This document shows positions 1-11,415 of a stretch of 64,000 nucleotides of DNA, one piece after another. The stretch lies in NCBI GenBank assembly GCA_943736015.1, contig OX031059.1, positions 57,237,159 through 57,301,158 of the forward strand, in the 5' to 3' direction. This stretch comes from Tridacna crocea (taxonomy: Eukaryota > Mollusca > Bivalvia > Cardiida > Cardiidae). The notes under the pieces are model-generated. The model did not search any database and was not told the origin of the DNA. It worked only from the letters and a program-made list of their open reading frames with translations. The translations under genes and the position numbers were made by a program. Every line of letters begins with the position of its first letter. Within the stretch, counting starts at the first letter, position 1.

Positions 1-385
1 TACATTGGTTGACTGGATGTTTCCAGTACAGATGATGATGCAGATAGTATCCTGTAACGGGCGTGAATCAATATCTGATATATTGTCTAGAAATACCCCC
101 ATAAAGCTTTAAGGTTTTGCAATTAGATTAATTCTTTCTCAGATTTTTTTTCTGCTCCTACTTCCTTCCATTTTGAGCATCACTGAAGAGAGATGATAAT
201 TACCTCACTTTTCTGGAAATTCATGTGTCATGTTAGAATCTACATTTTATCAAATAGAGTGACATTGTAATTTATATAGAGTGATGCCATTCTGTATAAA
301 GCAAGGTATTCAATCTGCAACCTCAGTTTTACTCAAAGTATGAACTTGTTTTCCTTTGATTAAGAGTTGGTCATGTTAGAATGGA
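1..385. other. Non-coding stretch, nothing firm
   Basis: No recognised repeat or gene. At 28-57 (+) a short frame ends in a stop after a run of Asp codons, preceded by TTTCCAG at 20-26 that could be a 3' splice site. It could be the tail of a last exon, but the pyrimidine tract is weak and the open stretch is only nine codons, so it is not called. Confidence 0.3.
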
Positions 386-548
386 AATAATCTTCTATTT
401 AAGTTTATCGTTCTATAAACCGTGTTGTGAGTTATGAGGCACAATGAATAACCCACTTGGGCCATCACCCTCGTGGATTACTTACTGTGCCTCATAACTC
501 ACAACTGTGGTTTATTGAACAATAAACCACGATAGAAAGAAGATTATT
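386..548. mobile_element. Foldback MITE with central palindrome
   Basis: The ends ATAATCTTCT (388) and AGAAGATTAT (538-547) are inverted repeats. The core is a strong hairpin: GTTGTGAGTTATGAGGCACA near 423 pairs with TGTGCCTCATAACTCACAAC near 486. AAACC/GGTTT arms flank the core. No coding capacity. Family not identified. Confidence 0.6.
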
Positions 549-740
549 GCCTAATTAAACATTTTTGCTGCAGCTGCAACTTTGCACACAAATAGCTCCT
601 GTTATGCATTATTAAATTTTGGAAAGATGATGATCTATAGCAATCATGCATGGAGAGTAAACATGCCAAGGTGTACAGTTTTACAGAATGAATCTAATAC
701 TTTATTCATAAATACTTCTATGTGTGCCAGACATGGTGTA

Positions 741-895
741 CATGGCTGTGAGGTAGAATGTTGGCCTCGTAAGCGTAAGGTTCTGAATTCGATACCCGGG
801 ACCGGGTGTCAAAATTGGGATATTTTATTGGTTCACACTTTCAGCGCGAGTACTGGTGTAGTTCCCAGGAAGCAGAATGGAGAGAGATTAGTATA
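741..895 (+). mobile_element. tRNA-derived SINE, head region
   Basis: A box A-like stretch (GTGAGGTAGAATGTTGGCC) is followed by a good box B (GAATTCGATACCC, about 788-800), the spacing of an internal RNA polymerase III promoter. The downstream body is not resolved and the 3' end is uncertain. A 104-codon open frame across it is a by-product of the repeat. Confidence 0.5.
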
Positions 896-1360
896 AGTTG
901 TGAGAACTTGTTTCTCAATCGATGTAAAATAAATATGTTTAAAGCTATGTCAGGTAAATAGATAGCTTTCGAAGTATGTAAAAAGAAGTAATTACTTGCT
1001 TCAAGAAAGTAGTGTCTTTCCCATAGTAAGTTGCATTTTATTAGCCAAGTATTTATCATTTTGTCAGGTAGCTTATGCTCTTTTGGTAGCGTATCTTGTG
1101 ATCTGGAGGTGGAGGGACCAATATGCGATTGTGGAATACTTTCTTTCTGGCAATTTTTCGGCTAAATTGACTGAATCATTAGGTATACTGGTCCTTCAAC
1201 ACACAGAAATTTTACCAAATGCAAAACTTACAGACTTATTTAAGCCTGCACAGACCACAGAGATTTAAGTGGGTTGATTGTTTTTGCAGGTTTATTAGGT
1301 CCACTTTTCACACAGTATGGCACATATGTATTCAATACAGATAATTCTATGCACATTCAC
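896..1360. other. Non-coding stretch
   Basis: AT-rich. A 90-codon open frame (996-1268, +) is hydrophobic and has no recognisable motif and no splice signals of note at its ends. I treat it as chance. Confidence 0.35.
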
Positions 1361-1588
1361 TAACCATTTACCAAACAATCCCTGGTTTTTACGACCCTGA
1401 GATTAGAAGCCTTTTGAAAACATTGAGAGAAAAGGAGAAAATGCTGGAGACCAGCATTTTCTCCTTTTCCCACTATGTTTTCCATCATGCAGGAAACAAA
1501 TTTCAATTTTTGAGTTATGTTTATCTTGACGCCTACAAGTGCTTTCAATTTGGTCTTGTCTAAAATTTTGTTGTTTGGTAAAGAATTA
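1361..1588 (+). mobile_element. TH1 MITE, full length
   Basis: Complete TH1 copy: left end CCATTTACCAAACAATCCC, right end TTGTTTGGTAAAGAATTAA, central hairpin around 1440-1460 with GCTGGAGACCAGC at its turn. The left flank is CTAA rather than TTAA. Confidence 0.85.
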
Positions 1589-1636
1589 AAGATACCATAA
1601 TGCCTTCCCAAACAATGAATCTTACCAAGTTTTTGT

Positions 1637-1895
1637 GCCTGCCCGGGTGGCTCAGTGGTGTGCGTGTCGGACTCATGACCTGGTGGTTGTGAGTTCGATA
1701 CCAGGTTGAGGCGAACTTTCTTTCCGGCGTATTTTCGCCTCTCACCTCTGCTGAAGCATATGAGATAAGTAGTCGGTGGCTTTGGAAAGAAAAGTTTTGT
1801 TAGTACCAGTGTGAGAAAGCCAGGAAACACATGTGTGACCGCCATGATATGACCTTAGCTGTTAAAGTGGCGTTAAACACCAATACAACCAACCA
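1637..1895 (+). mobile_element. tRNA-derived SINE with intact 13-bp TSD
   Basis: Box A GTGGCTCAGTGGTG (about 1647) and box B GAGTTCGATACC (about 1691) form a tRNA-type Pol III promoter. The body has a central conserved block (AGTACCAGTGTGAGAAAG near 1803) and a 3' part containing AGCTGTTAAAGTGGCGTTAA, ending in an AACC-rich tail. The flanks 1624-1636 and 1896-1908 are both ACCAAGTTTTTGT, a perfect 13-bp target-site duplication. This shows LINE-mediated insertion and suggests a fairly recent copy. Confidence 0.9.
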
Positions 1896-1993
1896 ACCAA
1901 GTTTTTGTCATACTTCTTTTAATGTACTGTGACAATGAATTCAAGCTGTTGCTAGTTACCTTGTGTTTGGTAAAAACAACTTTCCATCTGTAT

Positions 1994-2169
1994 CCTTTAC
2001 CAAACAATGTTGGGTTTTAATTATAGTGAAAGAAGCCATTTGAAAACATTGTGGGAAAAGGAGAGAATGCTGAGAACCCTTTATACCCTTTCCAAAACAA
2101 ATTTGTTTTGTCATCTGCAAATGCTTTCAATTTAAAGATCTGTCTAAATTTTGTTGTTCGGTAAAGAGG
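1994..2169 (+). mobile_element. TH1 MITE, right hairpin arm deleted
   Basis: Left end CCTTTACCAAACAATG and right end TTGTTCGGTAAAGAG are present. The palindrome is broken: after the left arm the sequence jumps to the CCCTTTCCAAAACAAATT right flank. Confidence 0.75.
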
Positions 2170-2219
2170 TTTATCCTTTATCTAGCTACAAAATTGTACA
2201 CTTGTTATGTTTGAAAGCA

Positions 2220-2447
2220 TTAACCTTTTCTCGAAGGACAAATTTTAGACTCTTCAAAACTGAAAGAGTTTGCAGACGACAATTTCATATTTTATAAAAA
2301 TGGCAGAAAGTTCTCCAAAAGCATAGAAAACACTGTGGGAAAAGGAGAAATTGCTTGTTACGAGCAATTTCTCCTTTTCCCACAGTGTTTTTTAAAGACT
2401 TATACTGCAGACCCAAAAAAACAAGGGCTTTTTTGGGAGAGGGTTAA
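2220..2447 (-). mobile_element. TH1 MITE, GAAATTGCT-type hairpin
   Basis: TTAA-bounded. The hairpin turn reads GAAATTGCTTGTTACGAGC, so arms and turn are of the GCTCGTGACGAGC subfamily type, while the outer arms keep GTGGGAAAAGGAG. It is intermediate between the two TH1 subfamilies. Confidence 0.8.
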
Positions 2448-2481
2448 TTTTGCAACATGTTGATCAAGAGTTTTATTAAGG

Positions 2482-2616
2482 AAAGAATTTGTCCTTCAAA
2501 TAATAGAAAATATTGTGGGGAAAAGGAAAAAACGCTGGTTTCCAGCATTCTATCTTTTTTCAAGTGTTTTTAAAAGCCTTCTTGTGTCATTAAAACAGAA
2601 GAATGTAAGGTAAAGC
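2482..2616 (-). mobile_element. TH1 MITE fragment
   Basis: Degraded copy with hairpin remnants (GTGGGGAAAAGG and GCTGGTTTCCAGC) and a right end GTAAGGTAAAGC. The left end is eroded. Confidence 0.55.
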
Positions 2617-2790
2617 TTGTAATGAATAGTACATGACTGTGATGTTAAATAGGTGAATCACTTTGTTGGTTTTGGAATGAAGATTTTTGAATGAGGCGCA
2701 ATTCATTTGAAAAAGCATATTGTTATATAACGGAACTCACTGATCCTCTTTGAGTAAATGGATGTCATATGCATGGTAACATTCCTTTTA

Positions 2791-4131
2791 GCTCACCTGA
2801 GCACAACGTGCTCAAGGGGAGCTTTTAGGGTCACTGGGTGTCCGTCGTGCATCGTGCGTCGTGCGTCGTCAACAATTCTTTAAACATCAACTCCTCCTAA
2901 ATCGCTGGGCCAATTTGGACCAAACTTGGCAGGAATGTTCCTTTTGAGGTCTTCTTTAAAAACTGTAGTTGCCATGGCAACGAAATGGAATTTTTTAGCG
3001 AATTCTTTAAAAATCTTCTCCTCTGAAACCGCTGGTCGGATTTTGAACTAATTTCACAGATATGTTCCTTGGGTGACCCTCTTCAAAACTTGTTTGTGAA
3101 ATTTTGATCCGTCAAAAAATGTGGCTCTGGTGAATGGGGGCTACTTGCACTATACAGAAATGAAGGAATTCTTAAAAAATCATCTTCTCTGAAACCGCTA
3201 GTCAGATTTTGTAATAATTTTACAGAATTGTTCCTTGGGTGACCCAAAATTTGTTCGAAATTTTGATCCATCGAGAAACATGGCTCTGGTGAATGGGGGC
3301 TACTTGCACTATAGGCAAATGAGGAAATTCTTAAAAATTTTTGTTCTCTGGTCAGATTTTGAAATAATTTCTCAGGGATGTTCCTTGGGTGACCCTTTTC
3401 AAAAGTTGTTCACAAAATTTTGATCTGTCAAGAGACATGGCTCTGGTGTCAATGGGGGCTACTTGCACTATAGGGAAATGAAGAAATTCTTAAAAATTCT
3501 TCTTCTCTGAAACGGCTGGACAGATTTTGAAATTATTTCACAGAGATAATCCTTGGGTGACCCTTTCAAAAACTGTTCACAAAATTTTGATCCGTCAAGA
3601 AACATGGCTCTGGTGAATGGGGGCTACTTGCACTATATGGAAATGAAGAAATTCTTGAAAATTCTTTTTCTCTGAAACCCCTAGTCAAATTTTAAAATAA
3701 TTTGACAGAGATGTTCCTTGGGTGATCCTTGCTCTTGTGAATGGGAGCTACTTGCACTATATCCACATGATGAAATTCTTGAAAATTCTCTTTCTCTGAA
3801 AATCCTGGTCAGATTTTAAAAGAAATTTTCCGAAATGTTCCTTGGGTGACCCTTTTAAAAACTTGTTCGGAAATTTTCATCCATCGAGAAACATGGCTCT
3901 CGTGGGTGGGGGATACTTGCTCTTATACAGAAATGAAGAATTCTTAAAAATTCTTCTTTTTGAAACTGATGGTCAAGATTTCGAAATGAATTTTACAGGT
4001 GACCTTTTGAAAATTGCTTAGCAAAATTATAAATTTGGTTCCAATGTTTCAATACCTCAAAAAAAAAAATTGGCTATGGTCATCTCAAAAATTCAGGTGA
4101 GCGATCCAGGGCCATCTTGGCCCTCTTGTTT
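2791..4131 (+). mobile_element. PL-B pearl/Helentron-like element, copy 1
   Basis: The left end GCTCACCTGAGCACAACG leads into a GTCGTGCGTCGT-rich segment, then six or so tandem units of about 165 bp. Each unit contains GGCTCTGGTGAATGGGGG and TTCCTTGGGTGACCC. The right end is CAGGTGAGC followed by the hairpin AGGGCCATCTTGGCCCT and TCTTGTTT. GCTCACCTG at the left and CAGGTGAGC near the right are subterminal inverted repeats. This architecture (flank, tandem core, 3' hairpin) matches bivalve pearl elements, which are regarded as non-autonomous Helentron relatives. No transposase ORF is present. Confidence 0.8.
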
Positions 4132-4589
4132 GATAATATTTTCTTTGCATGGAATACTGGTGTTTTGTTGACAGAATAAACAGTGAAGAACATCAACACA
4201 TAATATGTTTTAGCTTCAAAAGACTGCAAAACAGTTGAAATTGGCATAAATTTTACATTTTCAGAGCTTTTCTTTGTCAGAATTTTGGATAAAATGTAGA
4301 AAAATGTTAATTTGAACATTTGACTGCATGTTGTGTGCAGTCTTACATTGATCGGAAATGTCTTTGAAGTGCGTGACAGTTGTGATTTGCTTCATTTAGC
4401 GTATAAGACAGTTTCTAGACATACCAGCTTCATTTAGCGTATGAGACAGTTTCTAGAAATACTAAACTTATAAAGCAGAAATCATACAGCTGTACTTTTT
4501 ATTATGAGTTGCAGACGACAAGGTTTTAGCTTAGTGTAAATTTACCTTATTTTACAGACCACATGCAACTTTAATGTGTCTCAAAAGAT
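4132..4589. other. Non-coding stretch with a short direct repeat
   Basis: Follows the PL-B 3' end. A motif of about 30 bp containing GCTTCATTTAGCGTATRAGA occurs twice in tandem near 4390 and 4428. A TH1-like GCAGACGACAAGGTTTTAG piece lies near 4512. No gene seen. Confidence 0.4.
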
Positions 4590-4728
4590 GGGATCTGTTG
4601 TTGAAATGAAAGAAAATAATGTGAGATGACCAGAAAGTTTTTATTGCCAGCACGTTCTTCTTTTCTCACAATGTTTTCAAAGGTTTTCTTATTCATGGTC
4701 ATGAAATGGAAGGATTTTGTGGTAAAAG
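4590..4728 (-). mobile_element. TH1 MITE fragment, degraded
   Basis: A right arm TTCTTCTTTTCTCACAATG and the right terminus GGATTTTGTGGTAAAAG are recognisable. The rest is eroded. Confidence 0.45.
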
Positions 4729-4800
4729 CACAATAACAATGTCAGCCAGTAAAAGTTCCAAAGACAGAACAGCAGTAAACAATCTATTTTAAAACTTATT

Positions 4801-5025
4801 TTCTTTACCATGCAGTCTGGACTTGTAATGAACCTGCAAGAGAAGCCTTTTAAAAACATCATAGGAATAGGAGAAAATGCTGGTAACCAGCATTTTCTTC
4901 TTGTCCTACAATGATATCTACCCTTCTTAAAACAAATATCAGTTTTTAAGCCACATTTATTTTGTCGTCTGCAAATTCTCTCAGTTTGGACAATTCTACT
5001 ATTTTATTGTTGAGTAAAGAGTTAA
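4801..5025 (+). mobile_element. TH1 MITE, full length
   Basis: Ends CTTTACCATGCAG and GAGTAAAGAGTTAA. The hairpin centre is intact (GCTGGTAACCAGC) but the arms carry several mismatches (CATAGGAATAGG versus CTTGTCCTACAATG). An older copy. Confidence 0.8.
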
Positions 5026-5174
5026 TGCAATATTCAAAGTTTTAGAGGGAAAAAACGTATCCATCAAGTTGGTAATTTTCTGTTGACATTGAAATATAGG
5101 ATTTAGGTTGGAGAGAAGAATTATTTGAAGATTTTTCAAACAAAATCCCCAACAGTTCAAACTGTAGTGAAAGC

Positions 5175-5404
5175 TTAACCCTTTACAACACGGCAGAACT
5201 TTAGGTCTATCAAAATCGAAAGCATTTACAGACTATAATTTCATAGTGGCTCATAATGATGCAATTTTTCTTTGATAAAGTAGAAAACTTTGTGGGAAAA
5301 GGAGAAAATGCTGGTTACCAGCATTTTCTCCTTTTCCCACAATATTTTCAAAATGCCTTTTCCTGAGGATCGTTAAAAGTCAGGATTGTGTGGTAAAGGG
5401 TTAA
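5175..5404 (-). mobile_element. TH1 MITE, perfect central palindrome
   Basis: TTAA at 5175-5178 and 5401-5404. The core from GTGGGAAAAGGAG through GCTGGTTACCAGC to CTCCTTTTCCCAC (about 5291-5339) is a perfect inverted repeat with no loop. One of the best-preserved hairpins in the window. Confidence 0.9.
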
Positions 5405-5527
5405 TACAAACAGAATTAATAGAAGGTTTAATATTGCTGTGTCTTAATCTGTATAAAGGCCACCATCTTGTAGAGCTCTTGCAATCATACCATGACCTAT
5501 CTGAATCAAAGTGTTAAAAGCGCTAAA

Positions 5528-5958
5528 GTGGTATTTCTCAAGGAAGCCATGGTGTGGAATCAGTAATTTGAAAGAAAAAGGGAAATATTATTCAAATATT
5601 GGCTTGAAAGTCAACCAACTATGCAAATGAATACCAGCCATGGGAAAAACTGGTTTTGGAAACAAAAAGCCTAGGACAAAGCGATTGGTAGACAAATTTT
5701 GTATCATTGCACCAATAGAAGGCTAGGAGTGAGTGAAGCCATTTTCAGTCAAAAATGAGTATTTCAATGATTGATGGCTTCACCTAGTGTTTTTTATGCC
5801 ATTAACAATTACATATCTGAGTGTTACTGAAAAACTTGTTTGTCTTAGAATATTGAGTTTAATTGGGTTCATTTCCTTCGGCTCTGCACAAAATTCGATA
5901 CATGGTATTCAGAATTCAACATTGAACTCACAGTGGTATTGTCTTCAACAAATACCAC
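5528..5958 (-). mobile_element. GTGGTATTT-end MITE, copy 1
   Basis: Terminal inverted repeats GTGGTATTTCTC (left) and CAACAAATACCAC (right). The internal sequence matches, in inverse orientation, the element at 52939-53522: CCTTCGGCTCTGCAC, GAGTTTAATTGGGTTCA and CCAATAGAAGGCTA are shared. An 89-codon open frame starting at 5787 runs through it and is not a gene. Confidence 0.7.
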
Positions 5959-6188
5959 AAAATCACATTGACAACTTCAAGAGGGTTGCAAGACAGAGTT
6001 TCGTTGATGCAGTTTGCAGACATCTTGTCATCTTGATGAAAAGGAGAAATAAATGATCAGAACCTTAAACCTTAATCTGCTAAATAACTATAATAGAACT
6101 GAAATGGGTTTAAAGCAAGATCAGCTTGCACATATGTGCAGTCTATGAGTAATTACTGTCATGTAAATCCAGCTGAATGGCAATAAGC

Positions 6189-6418
6189 TTAACTCTTTAC
6201 CAAACAACAAAATGGTAGACCAGTCCAAATTGGAAGCATTTGCAGATGACAACCTAAGTATGGCTCAAGAACTGAAATTTGTCTTGGAAAGGATAGAAAA
6301 CACTGTGGAAAAAGGAGAAAATGCTGGGTACCAGCATTTTCTCCTTTTCCTTCAATGTTTTCAAAAGGCTTCTTACTTGGGGGTCATTAAAAGTCGGGAT
6401 TGTGTGGTAAAGAGTTAA
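6189..6418 (-). mobile_element. TH1 MITE, full length
   Basis: TTAA on both sides. The hairpin centre is GCTGGGTACCAGC. A 68-codon open frame from 6212 reads through the element. The same KLKAFADD...GENAGYQHF reading recurs at many TH1 copies and comes from the repeat consensus, not from a gene. Confidence 0.9.
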
Positions 6419-6986
6419 CAAAATCTATTTTCAGCTCCACATGCTAAAGACCAAAGTTTGTGCTATCTGTCATTTTATGTTTGACCCAAGTGCAAATAAC
6501 AGGCAGAAAAATGAAATTAAGAATCGGGCAAATAATAAGCAAGAGATAAAGTAACCTGGCAACTTTTAACCTAGTTTTGAAATTAAAATCCCCTGCCCAG
6601 GACAAACACTTGGACAGATGGTACATCAGAGATTCTCATCTTCTAAGTATTTTCCATACTTTTACTGGTATACTGTAATTTAAATGCATATTAGCTAACA
6701 CCCAGTTTTTGAACTTTAACAGCCAGTGTTACTACAAGATAAAGGATAACAACAGAAAGTGGCTGATAAGAAATCTAGAAAACAAAACTCCAGTGTTGAT
6801 TTATAGTTTATTTATTCTATTAGGGCAACAGAGTTCTCCAACTCTGCATGTTTTCATCAGAAAGCTTAACCAAATAAATAAATGGATCTTGTTGTAAGGT
6901 TGTAAGTTCAGTAGTTATCCAATTTAAATCTCTCCAAACAACAAAAACTTTAGATTTATCCATGGCATTTGCTGCTAAAAAAATGT
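6419..6986. other. Non-coding stretch
   Basis: No repeat family or exon recognised. Short open frames on both strands have no domain features. Confidence 0.35.
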
Positions 6987-7205
6987 TTAACCCTTTATCA
7001 CACAATCCCAAGTTTTAACAACCCTCAAGAATGAAGCCATTTGAAAACATTACAACAAAAAGAGAAAGACTGCTGGTACCCAGCATTTTCTCCTTTTCCC
7101 ATAATGTTTTTTATCCTATCAAAAGACAGAGTTAATTCCATGATATGAGCCACATTAAAATTGTTGTCTGCAAATGCTTTCAAGTTGGGCATGTTTGTTT
7201 TTTGC
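6987..7205 (+). mobile_element. TH1 MITE, right end eroded
   Basis: TTAA and CCCTTTATCACACAATCCC at the left. The left hairpin arm is diverged (CATTACAACAAAAAGAG) while the right arm is good, so the hairpin is poor. The right terminus is lost after TTTCAAGTTGGGC. Confidence 0.75.
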
Positions 7206-7378
7206 CACAAAATAACAATACCAAAATAGAATATTATATAATTATATACTACTCAAAATTTGCTAGGGATCAACCTAAAAGATTCACTCTAAATATATAT
7301 GTGGCATGTATCATGTATGGTTTTACAAAAAGTTACATTGCCACACTGAGCAATAAAATGACCTGTGAAAATGGATCT

Positions 7379-7602
7379 TTAAGCCTTTACCTCACAATGC
7401 CGACTGTTAAAGACACTGAGAAAGAAGCCTTTGGAAAACATTGTTGGAAAAGGAGAAAATGCTTGGTACCAGCATTTTCTCCTTTTTCAACAATGGTTTC
7501 TACCCCATTACAGACAGCATTGTGCATGTTGCATTTAGTTTTTGGTCAGCAGATGCTTTCAACTTGGACAAATCTAGAGTGTTACAGTATGGTAAAGAGT
7601 AC
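7379..7602 (+). mobile_element. TH1 MITE
   Basis: TTAA plus GCCTTTACCTCACAATGCC at the left, GTATGGTAAAGAGTACA at the right. The hairpin turn is GCTTGGTACCAGC. It accounts for the middle of a 177-codon chance frame at 7145-7678. Confidence 0.8.
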
Positions 7603-8437
7603 ATGTAAAATTGTTGTAAGTTATAAACCCATACAGAAATATTTAAGTGATCCCTATCAAAGTTTGAGTAGTATTTAAGTTAGGAGTGTTGGTAAGAAAA
7701 AGACAAAAGGAGATGTTTTTTTTGCTTTACGACAAGAGTTTTAGCACTTGGCACTAGACAAGAATAGAACAAGTCTTCTACATGATGTATAATATCTACA
7801 AACCATTTACTATGAAATAAGTAAAACAAAGCAAATACCAAGCAATATTATTTCAAAGAAAATACGAACACTTCTGAGGCAATTATTGTTCATGCTTTCA
7901 CCATTTATTTTGCAGTAACAATGTCTCAGTTCTCCAGGAATCATCAATCTATTCGGCAGCATTAATTTGTCAGTTTGTCCTACCACAATTGGCTTTAACT
8001 TAGACCTCTTTCTTTCAAATTTTTGATATTCTATTATAGCAAATGCATATTTCATCAGGTTTTCACGATTTGTTAAATTGCTTTGCAGCTGAACCATGAC
8101 TGGTCATAGTGGACAGTTAAAATGCAGTAGTATTGAAATTTTTAGCACTTCTTTTTTAGTAAGGCTTCTAGCCGAAATACTGAATAAAAGTTAACATGAA
8201 AATGATTATGGGCTCTTGAACAGTTCAAGACCTGATGTCCTAGAACATCCATATTGAACAGTTTTAGATCTGCTACAATATTTGTTAAAAAACTGGGATT
8301 GTTTTTTTAAAAAGGAATTAAAGGTTTCCTGTCCAATATTTCTGTTTGTACCATGTGATCTGTCTTTACCCATGAAGCAGCTGTCACAACTAATGATGCC
8401 TTTGTGGCCATTGTAGATCAAGATAAGGAGGAGGGAA

Positions 8438-8452
8438 GGGGGGGGGGGGGGG
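8438..8452 (+). repeat. Poly-G run (15 G)
   Basis: Uninterrupted run of 15 G after GGAGGAGGGAAG. Capable of G-quadruplex formation; length may be unreliable in an assembly. Confidence 0.9.
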
Positions 8453-8695
8453 TTGTCCTCACTGAAAATGCACTTGTCTTATTATAATAATAAAATTATG
8501 ATACTTTGATTTCCGGATTTCAGTGGGTGTAAGCCATTTACAAGAAAAGTCAAAGTTTCCAGTTCTAAACATGAGGAGGTCTCCACATTAAGAACCTTTT
8601 TTTAAAATTTATTACCATATTTTACATAAATTCTGTGAAATATCAAATCAGTCCCATTCAGGAATCTGATAACCACATTTTTGCTAAAATTCCAA

Positions 8696-8726
8696 GGGGG
8701 GGGGGGGTCTGGTCCCCTCCCCCCCT
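8696..8726. repeat. G-run/C-run inverted pair
   Basis: Twelve G, then TCTGGT, then a C-rich run (CCCCTCCCCCCC). This is a short G/C hairpin next to the sequence CTGGATCTACCC. Confidence 0.7.
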
Positions 8727-9099
8727 GGATCTACCCATGCTTTTTGCCTTGCTGAAATACTCGGGACAACATAAACCATGACACTATATCTATTTGGGTC
8801 TCATTCATACACTGAAAATACTTACTGGATTTATTTGGCAAACTAAAGGTCAAAAAAATTTCTTGGTGGTGCAATAAGTAAAATTTTGAAAGTGACAATC
8901 TTTAATTTTGTAGGAAACCAGTTTGTAATTGACCCTTTTGGTACCATGGGCAAAAATGGGGACTTATGCGGGCGACATTGATCAAAACCTTGGATATATC
9001 CCATCTGCTTGTTCAGTCAAGCCTCTGAGACGAAAATCTTTCTCAGTGGATTCTATTTCTAGGCATCAAAAAAGATCAAGCTTTTTGGCACTGAAAGAG

Positions 9100-9311
9100 T
9101 GAACCCTATACCAAATAATCGCAGGGTTTCACAACCGTCTAAAAACATTGTGAGAAAAGGAGAAAATGCTGGTAAACAGCATTTACTCTTTTCCCACAAT
9201 GTTTTACACCATTCCCAGCCCAAATTTTAAACTTTGAGTCACATCAGTTTTGTTGTCTGCTAATTCTTCCAATTTGGACTAGTCTAGAATTATGCCATTT
9301 GGTAGAGTTAA
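9100..9311 (+). mobile_element. TH1 MITE
   Basis: Left end CCCTATACCAAATAATCGC, right end CATTTGGTAGAGTTAA. The hairpin has one arm shortened (GCTGGTAAACAGCATTTACTC). Confidence 0.8.
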
Positions 9312-9630
9312 GTGTGGCATCATTGATCTTTCTACCAGTAATTTACTGAACTGTGAACTAGCCTTTATCTAAGGAAAATTGTGAAAACGGAACAGAATAT
9401 TCAATATTCTATTCAGTTTAACAATCTGGTGCTATGTTTAATGATGCCATATATTTTGCAAATACTGCTTCAATTGGACCATTACTCCTTATACTCATGC
9501 TAGAATTAAATCTCTGCTGGAATTTTTTGCTTCACCTTTCTCGGTTTTATGTGCCCTATTAATTATATGAAGAACACATTGTACATTGCACATTCTGATC
9601 ATGAGAAACAGTTCATGTTTCAGTTTTTAT

Positions 9631-10754
9631 TACCTCAACTGGCTGAAGGCCAGCGGGCTTATGTCATGGCCCGGTGTTAGTCGTGCGTCCGTCCGTGCAC
9701 TTGTCCATCCATTAACTTTTATTTCAAACATTTTCTCTGAAACTACCCATCCAATTTTGATCAAACTTCACAGAAATGATGCTGCCATGATCCTCTTTAG
9801 AATTCCTTGAAAGAATTTGATTCCTTCAAAAACTCTGGTTGCCATGGCAACAAAATTGAAAAAGTGTTGAAAATCTTTAATAATTTTCTTCTCTGAAACA
9901 ATAAGGCCTAAGGCTACCAAATTTTGCATGTAGCTTTATCTAGTGAACTTCTACTAAGTGCCTTCAAATAATAGCCCTTGGATCAAAATTGGCCCTTGCA
10001 TGGGGGTCACAGGTTTTATTTGGGCTTATATAGGGAAAACTTTAAAATCCGTCTGGTACCTAGCCATAGGGCCCAGGACTACCAAATTTGGCATGTATCT
10101 TTATCAAGTGGGTGTCTACCAAGATTGCCCAAACTATAGCCCTGGGGTCAAATTTGGCCTATCCCAGGTTTTATATGGGCTTATATAGGGGAAATTTTTA
10201 AAAATCTTCTATTAACTAGCAATAAGGCCTAGAGCTACCAAATTTGGTATATAGCTATATCTAGTGGGTTTCTACATAGGGTGTCCAGATTATAGCCCTA
10301 GGGTCAAATTTGGCCCCTTTCCATGGGGTCACAAGTTTTACATGGGCTTAAATTTGGAAAACTTAAAGAATCTACTTGTACCTAGCCATAAGGTCTAGTA
10401 ACCATAATAAAACCTAGGGCTACTAAATTTAGTTCTGCCTCATAGTTCTGATGTTTTACAGGGCCTTTTATTGAGGAAACTTTGAAAATCTTCTTGTTTA
10501 TAACCATACATTTTAGACCTGAATTATTTGGTATGGGGCTTTATTGTGTGGACCTCCACCAGAATTCAAGTAAGTATAGCTTTGTTAAGAAAAATGTATT
10601 TGCCTGGGATCACAACTTTCTTGGATTTTATAGAAAAAATTTAGTATGTCTTCAGGTTTGAAACAAATTGGCCAAGTATTGTAATGTTTGGCTTGTAGTG
10701 TTATTACTTATTAGCCAGTGGAGCAATATGGAGCCATCATGGCCCTCTTGTTTT
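9631..10754 (+). mobile_element. PL-F pearl/Helentron-like element, copy 1
   Basis: Starts CTCAACTGGCTGAAGGCCAG, followed by GTCGTGCGTCCGTCCGTG. The core has about three degenerate tandem units of about 165 bp (CTAGCCATAGGGCCCAGG, GGGTCAAATTTGGCC, TTATATGGGCTTATATAGGG) at roughly 9960-10440. It ends TTAGCCAGTGGAGC, then AGCCATCATGGCCCTCTTG. CTGGC near the left and GCCAG near the right are the subterminal inverted repeats. The 3' hairpin is the same type as in PL-B and PL-E. Confidence 0.7.
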
Positions 10755-11213
10755 GCATACACATATCTTCTGTATTACTGTAGGCCAATATTCATTTGCT
10801 ACATAGAAATGGTATCATCACACATCTCAAGAGCTTTGTGCCATGGAGTCAGGAATGCTGTCAACTTAATTTTCCTAGAAGTTTATGTTTCCTGATAATA
10901 AGGTGAAAAATAATGCTCACTTTGAGCCAGTTCTCTACTTGTTACTATAGTTTTAAGAAGTTGTTTTCTTGATTTAGGTCAAAATATATCTCTAGACATT
11001 AGGTAAGGATAAGTATCATTTTTTTCTATTTCGGCAGAAATGGTTTTACGGTCCAAAAATAAACAGTCAAGTGGATTCCAATACAAACATGTTTGCTCAA
11101 CTTGTCTTAGACACTTTGATGCCAAAGTAAACACATTACAAAACAATTAACCAATCACATTGAGATGTTCCAGCCTGCTTTGGCTACAGATTGTATCTAA
11201 GAGCTAAGACCTT

Positions 11214-11415
11214 TAAACTATTTGGCAACAGATTTTTAGAGTTGCACAAATTGAAAGCAATTGCAGAAGACAAGTTCATTGTAGCTCAAAAGGATGTTAT
11301 TTTGTCGAAGATATGTTTGAAAACATTATGGGAAAAAGAGAAATGCGGGTTACCAGCATTTTCTGTTTTTCCCAGAATGGTTTCTGAAACCATCCTCATC
11401 AGGATGGCTTAACAA
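11214..11415 (-). mobile_element. TH1 MITE, diverged
   Basis: Matches the TH1 minus-orientation consensus (TTTTTAGAGTTGCACAAATTG, GCAATTGCAGAAGACAAG). The hairpin is partly decayed (GCGGGTTACCAGC). The right terminus is eroded before CTTAACAACATTG. Confidence 0.65.

Larger units (their letters stand above)
7603..9099. other. Non-coding stretch with poly-G tracts
   Basis: No exon or TH1 copy. Two long G runs (8438-8452 and 8696-8707) lie in low-complexity surroundings. Short ORFs on the minus strand (7810-8097, 8206-8421) show no motif. The segment around 8690-8740 (G run, short spacer, C run, GGATCTACCCATGC) looks like part of an interspersed repeat that I cannot name. Confidence 0.35.

Noticed and set aside
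28..57. C-terminal exon with an Asp-rich end
   Set aside because: Only nine codons, weak acceptor and no context to the left of the window.
1360..1845. 161-codon open frame on the minus strand
   Set aside because: Made of TH1 plus the SINE at 1637 read antisense.
7145..7678. 177-codon open frame on the plus strand
   Set aside because: Its centre is a TH1 MITE (7379-7602) and its ends are unremarkable AT-rich sequence.
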